This document shows, piece after piece, positions 1 through 11,940 of a stretch of DNA of 64,000 nt (positions are counted from its first letter, which is position 1; each line of letters opens with the position of its first letter). The position numbers and the translations under genes were made by a program. The DNA comes from Adiantum capillus-veneris (Eukaryota; Streptophyta; Polypodiopsida; Polypodiales; Pteridaceae), in assembly GCA_014529385.2 (NCBI GenBank), contig CM043960.1, positions 121,941,043 through 122,005,042 of the forward strand, read 5' to 3'. The notes beneath the pieces are model-generated. The model was not told the DNA's origin. It saw nothing but the letters and a program-made list of their open reading frames with translations, and did not search any database.

Positions 1-57
1 TCGTGCAAGAGGCATTTGTTCACATCTCATAGTATTTAGCACAAAGTTGATCCTTCA

Positions 58-1186
58 ATGCCTCGCATGTGGTCAAATGAGGAAGATGTAAGGATGACTT
101 CACACTTGCCAAGTGGAAAGGGAAAACTATTTAACATGGATATGAATCTATCTCGAGTGGTCAATAACTTTTGTATTCTCAATGCAAAGGTTATGACCAA
201 GTGGGTGGACTTGTGGACAATGGCAAAGACAAGGTGTTTGCAAGAGAGAGAAGCATGGAAACAAGCACATGGAGGAAGGAGGGCACCTCCAGTGCCTAGA
301 CACCTTGCATGTTTCTTAGATCTCATTAGTGTGGAGTGGATTCATGAGAGAATGACCGAAGCAAAAGCGCATGGAGAAGACATCCCCAACAAAGAATGGG
401 AGTATGTATGAGGCTGTGTACCAAAGGTAGAGTACTTATATACCTAAACCATATTGTAAATTTTTTCCTTGATTTTATCTTTGTATTTGATAAAAGACAT
501 TTTTCTATTTTGTAGTGCCTTTCCTTTAACTCTATGTGGTCAAAGGGTCGTCACTTTCGTATGCGCCACATTGGCGAGCGTAGAACCACCATGGATTGTG
601 GCATCATGGGGAACTTTGACACGGACGGTGATGAAGCCAGGTACTATGGAACTATTGAAAGGATACTAAAGGTTAATTTTTACCTTCATCTTCAAGTGCA
701 AGTGGTTTGCAAATGTGTCTAGACGACATGAGAATGGCCTCTACATGGTGGACTCCAGTGTGCATCACACAGGGAGGTATGAAAATTTAGTTTTACCGTG
801 TAATTGTGAGCAGGTGAGTGACTACCTTTTTTATTCTCATTTGCTTCTAACATTAATTATACCAATGTTACTCACTTTGAGCTTCTCTTCTATAGGTCAT
901 CTATATCCCAGCAATCCACCAACCAAAACTTTGGTTCATAATTCTCATAACACCTCGGGGGAGAACCATTTTTTCCACTAATAAAGTGGAGACCATCTTC
1001 GACCCTCTTCCACCTCCTACCTTGGATGAGGTGGAGACAGAGGAGAGGGAAATCCGACGGTGGCAAGTCTTAGCGAAGATGATTGTCATGATGATGAAGA
1101 TGATGAGATGGAGGATGACGAATTTAAAGATGATGAAGCCAACACATCCACAAACGACAATTCCGTTTCTCTCTTTATTGATTTAG
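58..1186 (+). pseudogene. CACTA (En/Spm) TNP2-like transposase C-terminal remnant with DUF4216
   Basis: The stretch from about 534 to 990 reads, over two or three frames, like the DUF4216 domain at the C-terminus of plant CACTA transposases. It has a KGRHFRMRH-type entry, then a 'GIMGNF...DEARYYGTIERIL' region, a Cys-containing strand, and after a probable intron (GTGAGT at about 814, acceptor near 895) the 'VIYIPAIHQP..WFIILITPRG' end. An acidic Asp/Glu-rich tail follows to about 1186. The 117-residue ORF at 58-411 lies just upstream on the same strand and may be the linker before DUF4216; I cannot assign it firmly. Several stops and a frame change show it is decayed. The transposase core would lie left of the window. 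DUF4216 by residue pattern is moderately sure; the exon structure is a guess. Confidence 0.55.
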
Positions 1187-1501
1187 GAGCCATGGGCTTA
1201 GAATAGGATGATGCTTCTTGTAGGGATCTTTTGGACGATGATTCATAAACATTTTGCATACTTTAAGTTATGAAATTTTTTGGTCATGTAATCCATTCAT
1301 CTCTCTCTCCCCCCTCTTCCTCTCTCTAATTTTGTGAATATGCTCAATTATGTTAATCAAGTGACAGTGATTAGTTTAGCTGTAATCAAGTGTAATCATA
1401 GATAGCTAACTATTGTTTCATGTTTTCATACTTTTTTTTTAAAATTGAAAATTTCATATAATATTCTTTAATTTCTATTGAGAGGAGGGAAACACCAAAA
1501 T

Positions 1502-1503
<2 letters not shown>

Positions 1504-1532
<29 letters not shown>

Positions 1533-1541
1533 AGGGGGGGG
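1504..1541. repeat. poly-G tract
   Basis: Twenty-nine consecutive G, one A, then eight more G. It lies between the CACTA remnant and a set of short direct repeats. Homopolymer length in the assembly may not be exact. Confidence 0.9.
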
Positions 1542-1577
1542 AGATTTTTAAGCCAAGTTTAGGCGCTAAATCTTGCC

Positions 1578-1660
1578 ACGGGAATAAACGCGGTAATAGT
1601 AACGGCAATAACTGAGGTAAATACCACAGTAATAATCACGGAAATACTAGCGGTAATAAT
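1578..1660. repeat. short degenerate direct repeats (GCGGTAATA-like)
   Basis: About seven imperfect copies of a 10-12 bp motif resembling GCGGTAATAA follow one another (GCGGTAATAG, ACGGCAATAA, GAGGTAAATA, ACAGTAATAA, ACGGAAATAC, GCGGTAATAA). Clustered short motifs are typical of the subterminal zone of CACTA elements, and a DUF4216 remnant lies just upstream. A TAGTG that could be the 3' CACTA terminus occurs at about 1859-1863. The link is inference. Confidence 0.4.
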
Positions 1661-2335
1661 TTTAAATACAAACACCCCACCCCCACCCTCCTCTCTCTTC
1701 CCTCTCCAGCTGAATTTGGTCGTAAAGATCGCGTTTAACAATTAGAGATTTTCATAGTAACTACACTACTAAACACACACTCTCTTCTATGTTGTGTCTC
1801 TTAAGGCTGTAGAACAAACACTAATATAAAGCAAAAGACCTTAACATTTATCTACAAGTAGTGAAATTGTTCAACAAATTTGATTTGGACAATGTTCAAT
1901 GGCTATCCACCACCACCATCACCATTGGAAGCTAGGTTCTCTTGTAGAGAAAGAGGAGACAACACACATGAATGAGTTTGTTAACAGCTATAAAGGATGG
2001 ATTAAAGACTTTTGTTTATCTCACAAACAAGCAAGACAGTCAAGGAGGTGCTCATTGAGTATGCTTATATACAGCATGAGCTATGCCTATGAGAAACATC
2101 GATGGGGTTTGCTGCTAACTGACCAAATTGTGCATTTTCTAAACTACATAATAGTTCCTTTTGTTCACTCCTGTACTGTGCAATTCAATTTTATGCCTTG
2201 ACTATTGCAGATATCTATCCTTTGGATGAAGACGACTGATAGCCGGTGGAATACATATATGGCATTTTCAATACATTCCATGCATCGATGGGTGGACTTC
2301 TCTAAAACACTAGCGTTGGGCACCCCCGGGGGGAA

Positions 2336-2377
<42 letters not shown>
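2336..2377. repeat. 42-base poly-G tract
   Basis: A run of 42 G, preceded by a G-rich lead-in (GGGGGGAAGGGGG). It is the longest G homopolymer in the window. Confidence 0.9.
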
Positions 2378-2379
<2 letters not shown>

Positions 2380-3879
2380 TACTATGTATAAATTGTGTAT
2401 ATCACGTGTGTTCAAGGACTATTTCTAAAACTCCTTATTTGTGATTTTTTGACAAATAAAGTACAACCTTACTTATACAATGTGTAAATTTTTTCCCAAT
2501 TTCATTTTACGATACCCTCCTCTATGTGAAAATGTGAGACAAATGAAATTTAATAACCCTTTCTATTGCACTCACATGATAGTCACATAATTATTGTAAG
2601 TGACCCCCCAGAGCACTAGCACTAGAAGAAGAGTGCTAATGAAAGGGGGATATTCTTCTTTGAACAGTTCTACAATGCTCCTCAATCTATGCTTGTCTTT
2701 GGCATGTTGCAATATCTCCCACTTTCTCCAAACAAAATTTCTAAGTGGCGAGTAACTGCCTCTAAAACCTTTAAGTGCTTCGTACTAAAGCTCCATCAAG
2801 AAATACAGAAGTGGTTACACCCAAATGTTGCGAGTCATCTGGTACATGTCTCCATCTTCATGCCCATAATTGTGGTTTATACTTTTTTTACGATGAGGAG
2901 GAAGATTGTGATTATGCATGTGTTTATTGACTTCTTTTATGATGAGGAGGTCATGGAAAACTATGACTACGCTTATTTGCATGTAAAAGAAATGCCTTGA
3001 TTTTCTAGATGATTCTTGGAATGTCCATGATTCCAATAGCATCTTGTGCAAGGTGGATAATATGTCTATTGTGTGCAAGTGCATTATAGCCTCTCAAAAA
3101 TTCATAGCTTCCTTCTACTATATGAGGTGGCATCAGCAAATGGTCATTTGGTAGTTGTGGACCAAGATTTGTCTGATGATATCACTAATTCTTTTGAGGA
3201 TGCTTGAGGTATTTTGTGGATGTGGACATGAAGTGGAGATTAGTTTTTGAGGTAGTTCCACAATATGATAGGTGCACAAGAACTTGGAGAATGAGGTTGA
3301 CCTCAACCTGCCTCCAAAACTTCTAGTGCAACATGCTAAAGGTAGTATCTTTTACAAGTACAAATTACTCTTTCTTTTATGCACGCTTTTCTTTCCCTCT
3401 TTGCTATTGTGAAAATGTTTCGATCTAATAAGTAGTTTGAGATAATTATGTGGTGTAGAAACTTGAGAGAAAGGAGAAGAAGATACTATGTGCAAACATA
3501 AGAGATGACCGACTAAACATGTGCAGTGCAAGTCCTAGTCCAAGAAGCATGAGGTTGTCAAAGAGAAATTTTTCAACAAAGCTATAGACAACACTTGCAT
3601 ACATGCTATACATATATAAATGTAAAAACTGTTTTCTTGCAACAAAAATTTGGAGTAAAATTGTTTTTTCAATTCCAAGTTCAAACTATCCTTACATTAG
3701 CTATAATCATGTACATTGTATTGTCAAAGAAAATACACTTGGTTTAACTCTAATTTACAACATAGGGGGACCCTTCCTGAGCATGAGCATCAGTAGTGGA
3801 ATATAAATCTTTAATTTGGGGAGGTACATTCTCATCCCATACAACATTGGGGAAGTAGTAGCAAGCTCAAAATAATGAG

Positions 3880-4125
3880 TGACAGAGGGTGTTGGGTGAT
3901 GTTGTGGAGACAGCAGGGGTGTTGGTTGATGCGTAGGAGAGTGTGGGGGAAAGTTCAATGGTGTTGAATCACAAGGAAATGAGCGCACGAGAGAGCATGG
4001 GGGTGTTGAAAGATGCATAAGGACACAAGGGTGTGGGGAGATGTGTAAGAGAGCGTGGGTGTGTTGGTTGATGATGTGGAGAATGCAAAGGTGTTAGGTG
4101 GTGGGGTGAGGAGAGGAATGTGTAA
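3880..4125. repeat. degenerate minisatellite
   Basis: Imperfect units of roughly 40-60 bp built on GGTGTTGGTTGATG and GAGAGTGTGGG recur four to five times. The reverse-strand translation is a Pro/Thr/His-rich low-complexity peptide and is not a gene. Confidence 0.5.
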
Positions 4126-6311
4126 TATCCTTCTCCACCTTCAATAAAATCGGGTATAAAGAAAATATTGGAATCTAAATCCTTAGAACAATGAGCCAAG
4201 GCATCTTCATCAGCTTGCTATGTTACTAGATGCTCCTTATATCTCCACTGTCAAGAGCAGGATTGTGGCCTCGGTTGTTCTAGGACAAATGCATCATGGA
4301 TTCCTTGGGGCCATGTCTCCACAAGATTAATTAAGTTCTAAACCATTGTGGTCCTAAAGAATGCCACATTAATCTTAGAGAATTTTGCTAGGTTCCTAGC
4401 CTGCAAAACCACTCCACACCCCAGTAACGTCAAGAAGTTAAGGTTTATCATCCATAATAATAAACAACAACTTATTCTTACACTTAGATGCTCCTCCACA
4501 TAATGCACTCTAAAAGAAGATATGCTTTTGCAAGCACCCTTAATCCACATGAATGCTCGTCATCGTGTTTGGGGACTTTGCAACTCAAAGTTAGCATGTC
4601 CTCCCAGATTTTCTCATGGGTCAATGCCTCTAGTGTAGCTATAAGTTTTTGAATAGATCCACATAAGTAAGAAGAGAGTGTTGAACGGTTGCATCAATAG
4701 TTGTAAAACAAAAAACAACTTCAATTACCTATATACATTCTCGTGGACCCCATGTGCGGAGTTTGCAAGATAGCAATGCTTGCACTCCATGTTCAAGCCA
4801 ACAAGTCTCCAATGGAAACCATCTGAACCAAATAGTGCATTTAGCTACCTACTACTTATAGACACACTCCCTCAATAATAAAAAGACTAATAGCACCAGT
4901 TACCCTTCATTGTAAGCTAAAAGTAAAATCTTTGTTGTCTACATACTGATGGATTGAAACCGATCAACAACATCGATCAATGAAGTGGCATCCAAAGTGA
5001 GTGCCATTGATAGTTGTGAGTCTAAGAATATAATTTTTTGAATAACAAACAGTACTGAAAAAAAGAAACTAACATACCATTAATATCAATTTATTATTTG
5101 GTATGTCATCTCCCTCATGACGTCTCCCAATATACTTATCTCCTTTGGTCCAAAAGGAAAGTACAAGATGTGTCCCTTACAAGAAGGGCCACGTCAAAAT
5201 AAGAACCAAGAAAACTAAGAGCTTCCCCCAATTAGCTTCATGAATGGATTTTGCCAATTGCCTGTCTTGATTGAGCTAGCGCTTCCTCATTCATTTTTTC
5301 CCTAGTCCCCCTATTCCATGTTTAGACAAATGGGATAAGTATGTTAGATGGTAGATATGTCTGTCACCTTAACTTTAACTAGGGACAAGACTCAAAATAT
5401 TGTCCATTTTCCTGCTAGAAATGGACACCGGCACAAGCATCTTATCCTACCTAAATTGTAAATCCACGTGGAGTTGATTTTGTGGGGGCATCATGGTAAC
5501 CCAATGGGCGTGAGCTATCAAGACATAGCTGTCCTAGAAAAGTTTGATGAGAGATTCTTTGGTTTCCTCATGTAGGCAACCCGCTGCGCTTCTCACCCAT
5601 CAAAAATTGAGGCCGACCCTCTTGCATATCTCACGGAAAACTATTTGAAAGGGGAGCTTGGGGATAGCTAGACATATGTGCCTTTGGATTTTGCAAAGCT
5701 CCAATAGCCTACACTCTAGTTCTACTCATATCTTTGATTCCTCATAGTAGCACATAAAGTGGGAAGGCTTTTTCTTGTGATATGTGAGGAGGATGGTTGG
5801 TGGGGAGGATGGCAAGTACACCTTCCTCGTTGTCCACTTCATGCACACCATGGGAACCCTGAACTAATGTAGACAAAGAAAACTGGAAACAAATAAGAGT
5901 AAATTTGAACACTAAGAGAGAGAAAATGAAGCATGGGTGGTATGAGAGTGAAAGCTAGCTCAGAATGTGGATGACCTATCTGTGACAACAATGGACCCAA
6001 TGCAAAGAGAGATCTTATATATGGGGGAGATATCATCGTAATGAATCTAGGGATGTAGACAAAATAGGAACTGCATTTATGAGGCTCATTCATTGGGGAA
6101 ATGATGCCTTGGGAAGTGTGCAACCAAACATTTTGGAGACGCATGGGATCCATCCATGCCCAATTCTATGTTCCACTACAATGTGACTTGGGGGGAGACA
6201 AAAATGTGCACCCTCCTACTTGTGCTGTGGTGCAAAAAACAATTTATCATGTCACAATGCAAAATGGGGGGGGATGTACCCCTCCTTGTTGCATTGTGGC
6301 ACAATCGGGGC

Positions 6312-6340
6312 GGGGGGGGGGGGGGGGGGGGGGGGGGGGG
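6312..6340. repeat. 29-base poly-G tract
   Basis: A 29-base G run, surrounded by scattered copies of GCATTGTGGTG-like words between about 6220 and 6460. The overlapping ORFs reading Gly or Pro runs are artefacts of this tract. Confidence 0.9.
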
Positions 6341-7718
6341 CTTATTGCATTGTGGCATCACAAGGTGAGAGAGGGGGTGGAAAATGCACTCCCCTTGTTG
6401 CACCACAATGCGAGAGGGGTGTGTGTCCTGTAACCACCCCCTCCCCTTGCATTGTGGTGTGATTGAGTACAAAAAAGGGCAACACTAAGACAGTCAAAGG
6501 GACAAGATTGGATAAATGACACATAGACTCAAATAAAAATTCACATGGACTCGTTCATAAGAATTTTGAAACAACATAAGGGATTCACTTTCGGCTTTCT
6601 CTCTTCCTACTATTCCTCTTGTTTCTTAGTCTTTGGTGGTTTCTTGTCCTTTGTCTTTGCGTTGTTGCTTCCTGTAATGTTTGCTATCTTGGATTCTTTG
6701 ATCTTCTTCTTCAGCTCCTTCTGCATTGCTTTAACTTTTGAGATATTTCTCTCCACCTATTTTAAGTCCTCCCTCATCTTCTCAAAAACCTTGTCTTGTT
6801 TGCCTTCTTCTTGTCCTCCATTTGTGCTCTGCACGTAAAGCTGTGAAAGGCCAAGATTGTGCATTGAAGGTGCTTTATATGCGTGATGGAGGGGCGGTCA
6901 TTAATACACTGCAATTTTGGCTACATAACTCATGGTGCACTAAATGTATGGCCATTAATTCAATCATGAAGCTAATCCGCATCACATTTTTTGAGAGGCC
7001 TATAAATATGAGTTGTCCACTTACTCATCCATAACTATTTGTGTCACTTTCTTATACTCTCTAGCCACAGCTAGAGCCTACCTACTCAATACCCTCCCGT
7101 TTCTCACCCGATTTTAGGTTTGCTAGCCTCTTGTCGCAAATGGATCCCTTCCGAATTGAGGTAGAGGAGTTGCCTTGCTCTGATGACACATTGAAGGATA
7201 AGTTACTTCATTTTCTTTACCACATTGAGCACTTCAGTTATGGGAGCCAAAAATCAAGCCAACGTTTAATTTTGTTTACTCATTGCAAGAGTGGGTGGTT
7301 GCTTTGAGACGTTTCCTTGCATATTTTGAGCACACCTATCAACAGGAGATGACAAATAGCACGTTTGAGTTTGACGAATATAGTTTTGTCCATATGAAGG
7401 ACATAAATTTAGAATGTTCTAAGAAAGAAGTTTTCAGGAGCACTATTAAGCTACCACCACATATGCATAGTAAGAACATATAATGTCTTAATAAACATGA
7501 TCAGAAGTGTTGTCTAGCATAATACTATGGAGGAATCATTGTGTTTTTTTAGGTAAATTAGGACAACCACTGGAACACAATAGAAGAAGCAAAGGGAAAT
7601 CAGCCTTTAGTCATAGTGATGAGTTAGTGCCACACAACTTGGTTCTTTACAGGTATCAAAGGGTGTACAACTCCTAGAGGGAGCTTTGCCAAACAAATGT
7701 GCTTCTTATGCTCCCCAT

Positions 7719-7942
7719 TGTTGGAAATAGGGTTGCAAGGAAACACACACAACTTGGAGAAGAGAAAGCTCAAGGCACACAACAGAGAGTGTATTACTTA
7801 GTGTGCAATGGAAAGATAAGATAGCCCTAGAGTGATGGGCGTATATACAATACACGGGGAAAAAATATCCTAGTGAGGGAAAAAATGCCATGACGGTCTT
7901 AAGTGTGTTCATACACATCACTACCACATGTATATGGTAACA
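7719..7942 (-). repeat. 3' LTR of copia copy 1
   Basis: Begins TG and ends CA as read on the plus strand and matches 11709-11935 along its whole length with scattered mismatches and small indels. It is flanked on the left by CCCAT. Confidence 0.93.
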
Positions 7943-7956
7943 AATCCCCCCTAGGA
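7943..7956 (-). other. polypurine tract of copia copy 1
   Basis: On the minus strand the sequence CTAGGGGGGATT abuts the 3' LTR. Copia copy 2 has the same AGGGGGGATT just before its 3' LTR. Confidence 0.75.
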
Positions 7957-8018
7957 GTGATGCGGTGAACGAGAGCTAGCACATGGAGTACAGGGAAGTG
8001 CCATGCCTTGAGGAATGA

Positions 8019-8520
8019 TCAGTCCACAAAGGAGAGTAAGCCCAAAGCTTTGTGGAAAGCTTCAAACTTCTCATGACACAATGCCTTTGTGAAAAGATCT
8101 ACAAGGTTGTCTTGTGTTGGCACATAAGCCAATATGATCTCTCCTACTGAGAGCCTCTCCCTGACATAGTGGTAATGGACGTCAATGTGCTTTTTGCGAC
8201 CATGAAAAACTGAGTTCCTTGGAACTGCCAATGTGTTATGACTGTCAGTGAAGATGATGTTGGCAGTGCATAAGGCATCTGAGCCATACATACTCAATTG
8301 TAGCTGTGTAGACCCTATACTCAGCCTCACAACTGCAAGTGGCCACATTAGGAGCCATGATATGCATGAACTGCCAAGCATGAAACAGAAACCACTTGTG
8401 GAAACTTGCGTGTCAAAACAACTAGCCAATCTAAGTCCAAAAAAGCATGTAAATTTTGTGGCAATGATCTCCCTTGGGATAAAACAACCCAAGATGTAAA
8501 GTGCCACTCAAGTAATGAAA
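8019..8520 (-). pseudogene. copia copy 1 RNase H and pol C-terminus
   Basis: The 162-residue frame ends with the copia RNase H region: the TDSHNTLA block, KKHIDVHYHYVRERL, and a DNLVDLFTKAL tail closing on LLSFVD. It is collinear with the better-preserved 40226-40636 of copy 2. The N-terminal half has diverged by frame changes. Its role in the intact element is removing the RNA strand during reverse transcription. Confidence 0.88.
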
Positions 8521-8539
8521 GATTCTTTTGACATCCTGC

Positions 8540-9500
8540 CACTGCTTAGACCTCGGGCTATGCATAAGTTTGTTGGCCTGTGAGACTGCAAATTGAATAT
8601 CCAACCTAGTGTTGCATTACATAAATAAGGCATCCAATAACAATTTGGTAAAGAGTGACATTGGAAGAATCACCAGCGTCAAGATTCAATTTCAAACTTG
8701 CTTCCATGGGAGTGGCAATAGTATTGCAATTCTCAAGTCCAAACTTACATAGCAATGTCTCTATGTAACTTGTCTGACACAAGACAATACCACCATCACA
8801 CTGCTTACAGTGTATGCCCAAGTAATGATGCAATAGCCCCAAATATTTCATCTTGAAAGTAGCATTCAAATCAGCCCTTAAATTCAAGAATATGTGCCTC
8901 ATTCGGACCAGTGATCAGCAAATCATCCACATATAGAACAACGATAAGAAGTACATAGCCCTCACTCTTTACATACAGTGTGCTTTCTGTTGGATTGTTA
9001 CAAAAGGCTCGTTAAACCAAATGAGTGCCAGCTTTCTCATACCAAGCACAAGGAGATGTCTTCAACCCATACAAAGATTTCTTACATTTGCGCACTTTAT
9101 CTTCATGCGCTTTGATGACAAAACGGTGAGGTTGCACTACATAAACTTACTCAAATATGTCACCATTCAAGAAAGTAGTAACAATGTTTGATTGATGTAC
9201 ATCCCATCCAAAATGAGCTGACAATTCACATAGAAAACGCACAACAGTTATTGGACAAGTGGGAGCAAAAGTCTCTTCATAATCTATGCCTTTCTATTGT
9301 GCATAGCCTTTTGCAACAAGTCGAGCGTTATAGCAATCAATCTCACCATGCGGCTTACGTTTCAACTTTGTAAACCCACTTCGTACCAATGGCCTTTTTT
9401 CCAGGAGGAAAATCACATAAACTTCATGTGTAATTTTCTATAAGTGCATCATATTTTGATTGCATGGCTCCTTATGAAGCATGACTCCTCGTAGATTGCA
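8540..9500 (-). pseudogene. copia copy 1 reverse transcriptase (broken)
   Basis: The palm-domain YVDDLL block can be read at about 8905-8950 on the minus strand, followed by LRADLNATFKMKYLGLLHHYLGI and the connection region IATPMEASL at 8606-8900. Further upstream the finger-domain sequence around 9100-9450 matches copy 2 at 39180-39560 in broken frames. Multiple stops make it non-functional. Confidence 0.85.
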
Positions 9501-9639
9501 AAGCTTTTGTAGGACAACTGTTAAGTACATAAGTGGCACACATGATAGCCTCAAGCCAAAATGAATGTGGCAAAGCTTGACTTTTGACCATACGGAGCAA
9601 CCTATTTTTTGTTTCAGTAATAATGTTCTGTTGAGGTGT

Positions 9640-10362
9640 ATATAGCATTGCACATTGGTGTTTTATCCATGACTAGCCAGAAATGCATTAAATTCATGAG
9701 ACATATACTCGCCCCCTCGATCGGAATGGAGGGTGCACATAGTATATTTAGAGACATTTTTAGTCATAGCCAGAACTTGCTTGAAGCACATAAACACTTC
9801 GGACTTAGCTTTAAGTGGATAGACCCATGCATGCCTAGAGTAATCATCAATAAAAAGTCATGAAGTACAGGTAATTGCATAAGGACGGAGTTTTCATAGG
9901 CCCACAAACACCGCTATGTACAAGCTGCAACCTGCATGTAGCCCTTATTGAACCATCCTTTGGAAACTTTGAATGTTGCATCTTACCCATAATACACGCT
10001 TCACAAACATGCTTCACAAGTACTTCAAGAGACGGCAAAGAAGCAACCATAGATTTCTTCAAACGCAGCAAACTGGCAAGACTCAGATGTCCAAAATGTG
10101 CATGCCAAAGTTTTGCATCTAAAATAGCCTTTGAATCCACAAATGCATTTGCAAAATTCTACCCGCACTTGTCATACAAAATGAGCTTATATAGCCCATG
10201 GCATAAAATGCCAGATGCAACAATTTCATCACGAAAAATAAGATCATGAATTGTGCATCTGTCATCCATTAATTTGACAACAAGACCAAGTCTACCAAGT
10301 GTAGACTGTGTTCCCATGAGGGACATCCTCAAGAGAGGTAAACAAGTCAGCTCAATCTGCAT
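9640..10362 (-). pseudogene. copia copy 1 GAG-pre-integrase and integrase N-terminal part
   Basis: The frame at 9847-10140 contains the zinc-binding GAG-pre-integrase block (KLWHAHFGHLSLASLL, then CEACIMGK), followed by the start of the integrase core (LQLVHSGVCGPMKTPS). The frame at 10159-10362 is the segment between protease and integrase. Copy 2 lacks most of the integrase core shown here because of its internal insertion, so this copy is the better guide to the family there. Confidence 0.88.
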
Positions 10363-10439
10363 CTACATCAGCAACACAATCTCCTTTCACAAAAGACTCT
10401 ACAATAGTTACACTTTTAGTGGAACCAGTCTCTTTTGCC

Positions 10440-11293
10440 TTCAATTTTGGACACTACTTGATCATTAGCTAATGACCAAGTGATCATTAGCTTTACAATA
10501 ATGGCAACACCTCTTCTTTTTTCTGTTTTCACCAAAAATACCATACGAAGTGTTGCCAGCAAAAGCATTAGGAACAGGTTCCTTTCCACTCATAGAAGAA
10601 CCATGAGAAGTGGCTACATTGCTGTTATCACTTTTTCTTTGAGCAGCAGTAAAGGCATGTTCAATTACATGCTATTTAGCCTCTTTTTTTTTTTGGAAAG
10701 TGACTCTTGCAACAGCGATGTGCATAATGCATTAAACTTGGCAGCTTCAGGATTTTCTTGGGTCATAAGTCTCTAACTACTAGTAAAAATCTGGGAAATC
10801 ATCAAGAACAGTCTGCATAAGGGAACTGTCATAAAATGACTTCTCTTGCAAAAATAAGTTTCTCATTAATATTCTTGATACTAATAAGAAAAGTGTCCAT
10901 TTCATCTTCCTCATGCATAATCTTTGATTACAGCTCTTTACACAGCAATGTAATTTTAGCCTCATTGCAACTTGCATAAAGACCAACTAGAATATCCCAA
11001 ACCTATTTTGCAGATTTAGCTAAACGAATGTGAGAAGCAATAGTGCGATTCACAGATAATGAAATCAATGCATGAGCATGCGCACCTCTTACATCCCAAC
11101 AAGCCTGCTCAATTGTAGGAAAAATAGCTCTAGGAGCATCAATTTTTCCACCAAAACCTGCAACATCCTCAACATCGCTTGTATCCATAGAACCAGGATG
11201 TACATCAATTCCTTGCACAAGAATCCAAAGACCCTTTGACACAAGAACATGTTGCATCATGTAAGCCCACATTGGGTAATCGTCCCCATCCAA
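10440..11293 (-). pseudogene. copia copy 1 gag remnant
   Basis: The frame at 11003-11293 starts MDGDDYPMWAYMMQHVL and contains WDVRGAHAHALISLSVN, the N-terminal UBN2-type gag domain of copia elements. It continues in broken frames through 10780-10986 (FYDSSLMQTVLDDFPDFY) to about 10440, matching residues of the copy 2 gag frame. Copy 2 lacks the N-terminal ~60 residues present here. Confidence 0.85.
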
Positions 11294-11691
11294 TATATTC
11301 TCACAGCAACAAACATCTTGAACACATCTGTGTTGTTGTCAGCCATAGCAAATGCCTGCTCCTGATGTGAAAACTGCTTGAAAGGAGGAGAAAGAAAGCA
11401 GGACCAATCATGCTATATAGCACAACCCGTAGAATACTGTAAGGGACCTGTTATGCAAAAAATAGCACTGTCAAAAATTCTACACAAAATGACAAGATTG
11501 CATGCGCAATACTGCTTGTAGTGGAAAGGGAGGCCGAAATGACGCCGAATGGAAAATCTGAACAGACTAATCTCTATGACCTTTCTCGAAGTATTTTCTG
11601 ACCTACTGACACTCACCAAAGCACAATGAAGTTTGAGAAAGTGATCAGGCGTATGTTGGCGATGTTGATGACTAAGCCCGGGAGGATGCAA

Positions 11692-11706
11692 CCTGCTTTG
11701 ATACCA
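11692..11706 (-). other. primer binding site of copia copy 1 (initiator tRNA-Met type)
   Basis: Read on the minus strand, TGGTATCAAAGCAGG follows the 5' LTR after a two-base gap. This is one mismatch from the usual plant tRNA-iMet site TGGTATCAGAGC. Confidence 0.85.
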
Positions 11707-11708
11707 AT

Positions 11709-11935
11709 TGTTGGAAATAGGGTTGCAAGGAAACACACACAGCTTAGAGAAGATGAAGGAATCTCAAGGCACACAATACAGAGTGTATTACTTAGTGTGC
11801 AATGAAAATATAAGATAGCCCTAGAGTGATGGGCATATATACAATGCACAGGGGGAACCTCCTAGTGAGGGAAAACAATGCCCCATTAAGCCTAAGTGTA
11901 TTCACACACATCACTACGACATGTATATGGTAACA
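11709..11935 (-). repeat. 5' LTR of copia copy 1
   Basis: Matches the LTR at 7719-7942 and is followed on the right by the target duplication CCCAT (11936-11940). Confidence 0.93.
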
Positions 11936-11940
11936 CCCAT

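Larger units (their letters stand above)
1760..7718. other. unrecognised intergenic sequence
   Basis: I see no gene here that I can name. ORFs of 60-110 codons occur but have no recognisable motifs; 1899-2201 opens with six natural His codons and 2689-3000 with no known domain. Two short open stretches at 7141-7305 and 7283-7483 look like decayed coding sequence of unknown type. The region also holds two poly-G tracts and a degenerate minisatellite, listed separately. Confidence 0.5.
7719..11935 (-). mobile_element. Ty1/copia LTR retrotransposon, copy 1, complete but decayed
   Basis: A 4.2 kb element on the minus strand with two LTRs that begin TGTTGGAAATAG and end GGTAACA, a 5 bp target duplication CCCAT on both sides (7714-7718 and 11936-11940), a primer binding site next to the right (5') LTR and a polypurine tract next to the left (3') LTR. 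Between them are gag, integrase, reverse transcriptase and RNase H in copia order, all broken by stops and frame changes. The LTRs differ at many positions and by small indels, so the insertion is old. The same family recurs as copy 2 at 32-40.9 kb. Confidence 0.93.

Noticed and set aside
1899-1930. Six consecutive His codons after MAI, like an expression tag
   Set aside because: The His codons (CAC/CAT mix) sit in ordinary AT-rich plant sequence with no vector features. It is chance low complexity.
3755-4199. Pro/His/Thr-rich minus-strand proteins
   Set aside because: They are translations of a degenerate minisatellite.
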